Position numbers and translations under genes: made by a program. From the NCBI GenBank assembly GCA_002371315.1, contig DFHL01000046.1, forward strand, positions 1-31,230: a stretch of DNA of 31,230 nt, given 5' to 3'. The stretch comes from Bacteroidales bacterium UBA3724. GTDB lineage: Bacteria > Bacteroidota > Bacteroidia > Bacteroidales > P3. The notes beneath the pieces were generated by a model, which saw nothing but the letters and a program-made list of their open reading frames with translations, had not been told where the DNA came from and did no database searches. Within the stretch, counting starts at the first letter, position 1. Each line of letters begins with the position of its first letter. Of the stretch, positions 25,131 to 31,230 are shown piece after piece.

Positions 25131-25154
25131 GCTCGCTTGCGAGCGGGAGACAAC
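25121..25154. repeat. Perfect 16-bp inverted repeat
   Basis: Arms 25121-25136 (GTTGTCTCCCGCTCGC) and 25139-25154 with a 2-base centre. It lies just beyond the terminator of the second giant gene and at the edge of the 23-bp array, so it could be a secondary terminator or the boundary of the ATPase unit. Confidence 0.7.
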
Positions 25155-25156
25155 GC

Positions 25157-25186
25157 AAAAAAAATGCCGGGAGCATCTCCCGGCAT
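25157..25186 (-). terminator. Intrinsic terminator of giant protein 2
   Basis: A perfect 10-bp stem (ATGCCGGGAG, 25164-25173, with 25177-25186) and 3-base loop, followed on the minus strand by eight T residues. It begins about 30 bp after the stop codon at 25217 and marks a natural gene end. Confidence 0.88.
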
Positions 25187-25216
25187 CATAGTGTATTTAT
25201 GGTTCTTCAGGCATCG

Positions 25217-28200
25217 TCAGTTGCCGACGTTGACCTTCGTGTCGCCGCTGACGGGAGCGGCATTGCCGCCGCCATAGACGTTGTGTTTTATATATGAATC
25301 GTATGATATATTGACTTCAGTGCTGCCTGCGACTGCCGCAGCATTGCCGCCGCCAAAGACGTTGCCAAGCACCAGGGCCCTCTTGCCCGTGTCGCTCACA
25401 CCGACGGTCACCTTGGGCGAGCCCGTCACTGTGGCTCCCGCGCCGAGACCGCCGCCATAGACATCCTGCTGCACCGTGCCGTTCTTGACATTGACTTCGG
25501 GATAGTTGCCCGCAGCGTGGCTGTAGGGAGCCTGGTTGCCGCCACCGTAGACGTTCTCGACATAGAAGTGCGGAGTACAGGTGTTCTCCGTGCTGTCGAT
25601 ATTTACGGTTATCGTTCCCAGCACGGTACCGCCCATATTGTTGCCGCCAAAGATATCTTCGGCTTTTCCGCCAAGGAAGTTCACGGTGACATTACCGTTG
25701 ATCTCTCCATCCAGGTTGTTGCCGCCGAATATCTGCCTGTATACGCCGCCGTTTACGGTAAGGGTTATGTTGCCACCGCCGTAATTAGCCCTTTTGGCAC
25801 CACCAAACAGATAATTGATCTTGGCAGAACAGTCGGTGGAAACACTGATATTGCCCGGAGCAATCCAGTTACCACCCATATCCCTGAGTTCAGCCACGTT
25901 GCCGCCGCTGTACATCTCGTTGATTTCCATCGGGCACTCCGTATAGGCAGTGCGGGTGCAGGGGTCTTCGCCAGGCTCACGTGCGCCGCTGATTGTGACA
26001 TTTACGCTGCTGCTTATTTTTCCCCTCTCGTTGCTGCCGCCAAAGACAGAGCCTATCGTACCGCCGTGTATTACAAGATTGGTGCCGTTGGCTGTGATGT
26101 TGGCACCTGGGTTGCCGGCTCCGGCACCGTTGCCGCCGCCGAAGGCCGAGCCTATCGTGCCGCCCCAGATGGTCACATCCGTGCCCAGCACATCGGTGGC
26201 ATTACCGCCGCCGTAGACATATTCAATGCTATTGCTGCAGCCGTGAATGGTCACCACGGGAGTATTGTTGTAGGCCGCCTTGTTGCCGCCGCCATACACA
26301 GCGTGCAGGGCATAACCGCTGGCGGGCTGATCGGTATTGTAGATGTCGACCGTCACGGTGCTCTGCGGAGCGCCGCCGGCGTTGTTGCATCCAAACACGC
26401 TGCCCGAGCCAGCCACACCTTCGGGGTCGGATTCCGAGCAAAGCACGCTGCCGCCAAACACCTTCACCTGCACCGCACCGTTCACGTTGGCAGCCACACC
26501 GCCGGGGCCGTAGCCGCCGCCGTACAGGCCGCCATAGATGGTGCCGTTGTAGAGGCTTACCGTCGTCTTGTCGCTCGCGGCATCGTTCACCGTGCCAAGA
26601 GCCGAACCGCCATAGACGTCGCCATAGACCGTAACGTCGCCTGCGGTGCAAGTGCCCAGCGTGACGCTGACATCGCCATTGACGCGTGTGGTCTGGCCAT
26701 AGCCGCCGCCGAAGATACCGTTGCCGGCATTGCCCTGGCCCACAGTGCCGCCGTCGACCTGAATGGTGACGTTGCCAGCGATATCACCTCTCGTATTGCT
26801 GCCGCCGTAGATGCCGTTTTCCACAAGTCCGCCTTTCATAGTGATGTTGACGATGTTGCCTTTTTGCATATTTGCACCGCCAAAGACCGAGCCTTTCACA
26901 TCACCGCCAAGAATATGAATATCCGATTTGTTTGTATTTCCTGTTCCGGCAACATATCCGTAGTTGCCGCCACCGTAGACATTGCGTTCCACCATCGACT
27001 GGTCGGCTATGACGATAGTTGACTGGTCAACTTCACCGACAGTGGCTGTGGCAGTGGCACTGGCGTTTCCGCTACCTGCGCCGAAGATGTTGCCGCCCGT
27101 TGCATTGCCCGGGCCGATGGTCGTATTGATTCCGTTGCTGTTGCATTGGGCTGTGCCGCCAAAATAGATGAAAGTTTTGCCTTCAAGCTTTCCTCCTTCG
27201 GTTTCGGTTCCATTGGCACCACCGGCAATCCATCCGCCGACGGTACCGCCTGTGAAGATAAAGCGTCTTCCGCCAGTAGCAGACGAGAATTGGGCAGCGC
27301 CGTAGATTGCCCCTGCAACTTCACCGCCTTTCATTCGGATTGTCAGTGCGTTGTCGCTGTCGTTGTTTTTGTCGATACCACCTGCAAGACTAAGGTTCAA
27401 CCTGCCTCCTTCTATCGTCAGTCTTCTTTTGCCGGTATTGAATCTGTTTGCCACGCCCAAATAGAATGAACGCGCAGCCGATCCTGTGCCTAATCCTGTA
27501 TAGCCAGAACCATAATAGCCGGATTTGATTGTGGTATTAAAGAATTCCTTTTCGGTTTGATTGGAAAGGGATGGATAGTCTCCTACAATCATATTGTAAG
27601 TGACACGTAAAGGAGCATTAGCATAATTATAGGTCGAACTGTTCTCCAGTGCTCTGTCATAGTCGCTGCCCAACACGCCGCGGACACTATTGTCTGTACC
27701 GCTATATGTGTGATCGGCATTATTGTCATTATCATTATTGCTAACGTATCCGGCAGTAAACGATACGTAGTTGAATACGCCGCTTTCAAGACGTATGGTG
27801 TAATCCAGAGCGTCACTTGTGCCTTCGCTCATACCTTGGACAAGATTAACTGTTCCCGTGCAACCGCGTCCGATGATGAGGTCGTGATTATTGGCAGTCC
27901 AAGTGGAACCAGTTGCATTGTTGATGTTCAGCTCTTCAAACTTGGTGGCTGCCGCTGCGGTAAATCCGCCAGTTACAGCACGGGTAGTATTGAGCGTTGT
28001 GCTGTTTGGTTCGCGACCAATCACTGTGCAGGGATAGGTTTTCTGGAAATCTGATGCTGCTGTGGATGTATTCAAGATGTGGAAGTTGCGTTCATAGGCA
28101 CTGGGAACACTTGAAGAAACCGCATACGGCAAATCGGTTGAGCCCGTAGTTGCGTAGGCTTGAGCCCACAAGGCCTCAAACTCTATTTCGTTGCCATATT

Positions 28201-30424
28201 CGCTGGTCGTATTGATGCGGATGTCGGTCTCGGCGGGGATGATGTTGTTGGCAAAAGCATTGCCGTCAGCATCGGTAATATAGGTTATGCTTGCCGATTT
28301 GCTCTTGACGCGCCAAGCATAGAAGCCGCGATAGGTGCCAAAAGAAACAGTAACAGTGCTGCTGGCGAGATTTGAGCTTGTTTGTGTAGTGGTGTTAGTG
28401 TTGTTGTTAGCAGATGTCGCTGTTGCTATTTGCGTTCCAGAGTTGTTGTTGTAAAGAGCTGTGATTGTGGCCCGATTGTAATAATTGGTTCCACGATAAC
28501 TAAATCTTCCGCTTGTGGCGGTGACGGTTATCTGTGTTCCCACTTTGGCCTCAATATATGTATTCCCCGACGAGGAGAATGTTAAAGTTTGGGAGTTATT
28601 ATTAATGTCATAATATTTGCAAGTTACAGTACCATTGGTATAGCCTCCATAATCAACCGCAGTGTTGTACTCGAGGTAAACTTGTCTTGTCGCTAATGTA
28701 ATGCTTTGGCTTCCATTATTTTGGCCTGTTGGCCTTACCTGGAAGGGGTTGGGGATGGTGGTGTACATAGCGGCACCGTTGGCGGCGGCTTTGGAGACTG
28801 CACCTTCGCCGTTGGTGCGTTCAAGGGTCTTGTAGTACACAAAGGTGTTTTCTGCCTCGGTGGCACTCACCCGTACACCTGTTGCCTTGGTCCCGAAAGA
28901 GGTGGGAATATCCTTGGTGTCAGTGGTGGTCATATTGTTCTCAGTCTGGCCGTTGCCGTAGTAGGTGATCTTCACGTCGGCGGGGTTGAGGCTGCGGATG
29001 GGGCAGTCGGGGTCGCTGTAATAGCTCCATTTGTGGTCTTCATAGTCGAAAAGGGTTACTGTAGTGCCAGATACGCCGGAGGGCAGTGTCAGGGTTGTGG
29101 ACGCAGCGGGCGAGTTGTTCCAGCCGTCCCTGACGGCGATGGCCTTGACGGTTGTCATCAGCGACAGGCCGCTGAGGGGGCCTATATATTGTGTGCTCGA
29201 GGTGGTCGGCGTTGTGCCGTCGGTGGTGTAGTAGATTGTGGTACCTGCAGCGCTGCTGATGGTGGCTGTGCCAGCCGATGCGTCGGCGGTGATGACAGGC
29301 GCGGGCAGGGTCAGCTGAACGCTCCGTTCGGTCACCGACGAGGCGTTGCCGCTGCGGACGGTGATGGCCTTGATTACGACGGGCGATGTTGTTTGGCCCG
29401 AAATGTCTATCGGTCCGCTATAGGCGGTGCTTGACGTGGTGGGGTCGGTGCCGTCGAGGGTGTAGCGGATGGTGGTTGAGCCGGCCGCATTGGTGCTCAG
29501 CGTAACCGTTGTTCCGCTGACGGTGATGGTCGGGGCGGAAGGATTGGTGCCCTGCAGGATGATGGTTTTCATTGCCGTGAGGGTGGTGCCCGAAGCCACA
29601 GCCGGGTTGCCGCCCGTAACGGGATAGGTGACAGTGAGTGTCAGCTCAATATCGCTCTCGGGCAGGCTGTTGACGTTGACCGTTCCATTTGATACCGTGG
29701 CGTAGCCGTTGCTCGAAAGGCTCCACGTGGGCGAGCCGAGGGTGGCATTGGCAGGGGTAAAGCTGTTGCCGTCAGCATCGAAATAGTGGTTCGTGCTGTT
29801 GAAATAGTAGTTGGTGTAACCACCAGCCCTGTAAGCCGCTCCCGAAGCAGAGTAGTCGGAAGTACCAGTTGCTGTCAGCTCATCGGCACCGCTGATGGTA
29901 GGATTGGTGATGGTGGCTGCAACGTTGGTGATAGTGACGGCATAAACGACTTGACATCTTTCTCCTGTTGTGTTGTTTCTGTCACCTGTCCAGCCATTAT
30001 AGTATCTTAAAAAACGTGCAGCATAATCACCAGATTGTGCCCTATAGAGTCTATTGTCGTTTGTTATCGTTAAATTAGTCCAAGCACCATTAGTACTATT
30101 CCTAAGTGTAAAGTAGGCAGCTGTTTGGTAATGTTGTAAGTACCAGCCGTTATTACTGAAGGTGCTGCCGCTTGTTCCAGACCAAATGCAGGTGTTTGGA
30201 TCAAAAGTGTTTGCATTGTCAATTGTAGCATCGTTGTTTGTGTTTGCAAGATAATTGTTATTATACATAAACACGTATTGCTGTCCCCAGGCGGTGCCTG
30301 CAAAAAGCATCACCGCCAGCAGCATCAGTTGGCGCAAGAGCGGTGTCCGTTGTGACGGGTTTGCAATCCGTATTTTGCTAAGTTCCAAGTTGTTCAGTCT
30401 GTTCGAAATAGTTGTTCTGTTCAT
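25217..30424 (-). CDS. Giant secreted YGGGN-repeat protein 2 (adhesin-like, function unknown)
   Basis: A 1735-residue exported protein with the same plan as the first giant protein. The N-terminus is long before the hydrophobic signal core (LLAVMLFAGTAWG, cleavage near 47); the only later Met is inside that core, so I keep the first ATG. Two chitobiase/HEX C-terminal-type domains lie at about 295-367 and 374-443, with Y-TLDGTDPT and YYTTDGTTPT cores. EDHKWSYYS lies near 462, an InlB-like module ending FEALW at about 699-754, and GRGCTG near 847. Short beta repeats with YGGGN/FGGGN turns continue to the stop. The N-terminal two thirds are clearly diverged from protein 1, but from about residue 1250 the two are nearly identical. 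No C-terminal sorting domain or anchor is visible. Probably surface-exposed or secreted; ligand unknown. Confidence 0.9.
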   Translation of the reverse strand: MNRTTISNRLNNLELSKIRIANPSQRTPLLRQLMLLAVMLFAGTAWGQQYVFMYNNNYLANTNNDATIDNANTFDPNTCIWSGTSGSTFSNNGWYLQHYQTAAYFTLRNSTNGAWTNLTITNDNRLYRAQSGDYAARFLRYYNGWTGDRNNTTGERCQVVYAVTITNVAATITNPTISGADELTATGTSDYSASGAAYRAGGYTNYYFNSTNHYFDADGNSFTPANATLGSPTWSLSSNGYATVSNGTVNVNSLPESDIELTLTVTYPVTGGNPAVASGTTLTAMKTIILQGTNPSAPTITVSGTTVTLSTNAAGSTTIRYTLDGTDPTTSSTAYSGPIDISGQTTSPVVIKAITVRSGNASSVTERSVQLTLPAPVITADASAGTATISSAAGTTIYYTTDGTTPTTSSTQYIGPLSGLSLMTTVKAIAVRDGWNNSPAASTTLTLPSGVSGTTVTLFDYEDHKWSYYSDPDCPIRSLNPADVKITYYGNGQTENNMTTTDTKDIPTSFGTKATGVRVSATEAENTFVYYKTLERTNGEGAVSKAAANGAAMYTTIPNPFQVRPTGQNNGSQSITLATRQVYLEYNTAVDYGGYTNGTVTCKYYDINNNSQTLTFSSSGNTYIEAKVGTQITVTATSGRFSYRGTNYYNRATITALYNNNSGTQIATATSANNNTNTTTQTSSNLASSTVTVSFGTYRGFYAWRVKSKSASITYITDADGNAFANNIIPAETDIRINTTSEYGNEIEFEALWAQAYATTGSTDLPYAVSSSVPSAYERNFHILNTSTAASDFQKTYPCTVIGREPNSTTLNTTRAVTGGFTAAAATKFEELNINNATGSTWTANNHDLIIGRGCTGTVNLVQGMSEGTSDALDYTIRLESGVFNYVSFTAGYVSNNDNDNNADHTYSGTDNSVRGVLGSDYDRALENSSTYNYANAPLRVTYNMIVGDYPSLSNQTEKEFFNTTIKSGYYGSGYTGLGTGSAARSFYLGVANRFNTGKRRLTIEGGRLNLSLAGGIDKNNDSDNALTIRMKGGEVAGAIYGAAQFSSATGGRRFIFTGGTVGGWIAGGANGTETEGGKLEGKTFIYFGGTAQCNSNGINTTIGPGNATGGNIFGAGSGNASATATATVGEVDQSTIVIADQSMVERNVYGGGNYGYVAGTGNTNKSDIHILGGDVKGSVFGGANMQKGNIVNITMKGGLVENGIYGGSNTRGDIAGNVTIQVDGGTVGQGNAGNGIFGGGYGQTTRVNGDVSVTLGTCTAGDVTVYGDVYGGSALGTVNDAASDKTTVSLYNGTIYGGLYGGGYGPGGVAANVNGAVQVKVFGGSVLCSESDPEGVAGSGSVFGCNNAGGAPQSTVTVDIYNTDQPASGYALHAVYGGGNKAAYNNTPVVTIHGCSNSIEYVYGGGNATDVLGTDVTIWGGTIGSAFGGGNGAGAGNPGANITANGTNLVIHGGTIGSVFGGSNERGKISSSVNVTISGAREPGEDPCTRTAYTECPMEINEMYSGGNVAELRDMGGNWIAPGNISVSTDCSAKINYLFGGAKRANYGGGNITLTVNGGVYRQIFGGNNLDGEINGNVTVNFLGGKAEDIFGGNNMGGTVLGTITVNIDSTENTCTPHFYVENVYGGGNQAPYSHAAGNYPEVNVKNGTVQQDVYGGGLGAGATVTGSPKVTVGVSDTGKRALVLGNVFGGGNAAAVAGSTEVNISYDSYIKHNVYGGGNAAPVSGDTKVNVGN
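25331..26677 (-). repeat. Long inverted repeat, right copy
   Basis: The partner of 4565-5911 in inverted orientation, in the 3' part of the second giant gene. The two copies have equal length. The region between the copies is about 19.4 kb and contains all the other genes of the window. Confidence 0.85.
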
Positions 30425-30719
30425 ATCGAGTTGTTGTTTTTTTCGAGTTCGGTTTTTGCTTTCGCAGTGAGTGTCTGGAGTTTGCGTTGGTGCTGTCGAA
30501 CTTTGCTATGGTGTCTGATGTGGTCTTTCGCGGTTGTCGGTCCCTTGTGCGGGACTTTTTTCCGGCGGCAGGCTTGTGTGCCGGCCGGATTTCACGCTTG
30601 CAGTTTTGTCTGTCGACGGCGGCGAGTTTTGTTGCCAGTGTCTCAGTGTTTTTGTCTAATTCCGAAATAATACTATGGTTTTCCGTGTCCTTTTTGATGA
30701 GTGTAATATATTAATTGCC

Positions 30720-30763
30720 AAATTGCTGCATTGGAATTTTATTCCAGTGCAGCAATTTTTTCC
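30720..30763. terminator. Strong hairpin with T run in the giant protein 2 leader
   Basis: Arms 30721-30737 and 30741-30757 pair over 17 bp with one G-T position; a run of T follows on the plus strand (to about 30761). No plus-strand gene ends here. On the minus strand it would sit in the leader of the giant gene, where it could act as an attenuator or insulator. Confidence 0.5.
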
Positions 30764-30892
30764 AAAATGCAAAAATAGTAATAAATTTAATGCGCGCGTG
30801 AACAAAGAAAATGTTTTTGCATTTTTTAAGAGTTTTCTGCTTCCGGCGAGGAAAGTTTTTGTCTGCCTGATGTGGGCCGAAAGGGCTCCGAC

Positions 30893-30922
30893 CGGCCCCG
30901 GCGGCAGTGGCCGCCGGGGCCG
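30893..30922. repeat. GC-rich 13-bp inverted repeat
   Basis: Perfect arms (30893-30905 and 30910-30922; core GGCCCCGGCGGC) with a 4-base loop, in otherwise AT-rich DNA. No T run is adjacent on either strand. Role unknown. Confidence 0.7.
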
Positions 30923-31012
30923 CCTTCGCGCCACCACGGCGTATAGAAAACTCGACGAAAGACAGATGAAAGCCCACTGAAAGTTTTCAACAGTTGGGTT
31001 TGGTAGAACTTT

Positions 31013-31101
31013 GGTCAAAGTTTGGGTGAACTTTGGTAGGTAGTTGGTACTTGGAAACCAATGCGTTGCAAAACGGCAAAAATTGGCCGTTTTTTGGGGT
31101 T
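31013..31101 (-). repeat. Dispersed upstream element, copy B
   Basis: The reverse strand matches 20815-20901 in ordered blocks (CAAAAAACGGCCAA, TTTTGCAAC, CAAAGTTCACCCAAA). The downstream part has ACCAAA-type iterons 11-12 bp apart. It lies about 590 bp upstream of the second giant gene, in that gene's orientation. Confidence 0.65.
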
Positions 31102-31155
31102 ATCAACAGGGGCGTGGAAAGAAATTTTGGAAACTGCAGAATTTTGGCACGGAAG

Positions 31156-31173
31156 TTGTTCGCGCGCGAACAA
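31156..31173. repeat. Perfect 18-bp palindrome
   Basis: TTGTTCGCGCGCGAACAA is perfectly self-complementary, with an alternating CG core in AT-rich DNA. It could be an operator for a dimeric regulator; no partner is identifiable. Confidence 0.6.
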
Positions 31174-31180
31174 TATATTA

Positions 31181-31230
31181 TTAGGCGGGGTTAGGCGTTT
31201 TGGGCGGGGTTAGGCTTTTTAGGCGGGGTG
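31181..31230. repeat. TTAGGC-type array at the window edge
   Basis: TTAGGC or TTGGGC recurs at alternating 10- and 9-base spacing (a 19-base higher period) with GGGG or TTT between. It is related to the arrays around the esterase gene and continues past the window end. Confidence 0.75.

Larger units (their letters stand above)
30425..31230. other. Non-coding region upstream of giant protein 2
   Basis: No gene is supported; the open frames are short and without domains. It holds an AT-rich hairpin (30720-30757), a GC hairpin (30893-30922), the dispersed element copy B (31013-31101, pointing toward the giant gene), an 18-bp palindrome (31156-31173) and a TTAGGC-type array reaching the window edge. 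No promoter with good spacing was found, though CAAAAATA at 30770-30777 is a possible minus-strand -7 box. Confidence 0.55.

Noticed and set aside
30656..31018. 120-residue minus-strand frame upstream of the second giant gene
   Set aside because: It runs through two hairpins and AT-rich DNA, with no domain and no plausible start context.
31156..31173. Palindrome as a ParB parS site
   Set aside because: The parS consensus has a CACGTG-type centre flanked by TGTTT and AAACA; this site has a CGCGCG core, and no par genes are near.

Overview
The window comes from a member of the Bacteroidales (phylum Bacteroidota). The evidence is the mix of lineage-typical proteins (a DUF5606 protein, a DUF4294 protein, a PNGase F-type glycoamidase, an AAA/DUF4143 ATPase, two giant secreted proteins with YGGGN repeats), several promoter-like boxes of the Bacteroidota form TAnnTTTG, and near absence of Shine-Dalgarno sites. 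Genes are GC-rich and intergenic regions are strikingly AT-rich. I could not name a genus.

Layout: a giant secreted repeat protein (662-6025, +) points inward from the left, and a second one of the same architecture (30424-25217, -) points inward from the right. Between them, on the minus strand, runs a probable transcription unit of a PNGase F-like enzyme, a lipoprotein esterase, a 69-residue protein and methionyl-tRNA synthetase (12014 down to 6212). Upstream of it lies pyrK-pyrD-BadF-type kinase-DUF5606 (15156 down to 12115), then DUF4294 plus an NlpC/P60 peptidase (16563 down to 15235). A plus-strand acyltransferase (16725-18107) meets a metallo-beta-lactamase-fold gene and a Na/Pi cotransporter (20552 down to 18099) tail to tail. 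RNase R (23440-21083) and a DUF4143 ATPase (24947-23673) follow.

The housekeeping content is ordinary: pyrimidine synthesis, tRNA charging, RNA decay, phosphate transport, peptidoglycan turnover. The unusual content is repetitive and non-coding. (1) The C-terminal halves of the two giant genes form a gap-free inverted repeat of about 1.35 kb bracketing about 19.4 kb. (2) The ATPase gene with its promoter is bracketed by two direct arrays of a 23-bp unit. (3) The esterase gene is bracketed by two direct arrays of a 9-bp TTAGGCGGA-like unit. (4) Short 7-bp tandem repeats sit inside metG and rnr. (5) A 75-90 bp element ending in 11-12 bp iterons occurs three times, twice upstream of the giant genes in the matching orientation. 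(6) A large dyad of iterons separates the first giant gene from metG.

No rRNA, tRNA, CRISPR array or recognisable transposase gene was seen. Judgements of identity are by eye; no alignment or database search was run.
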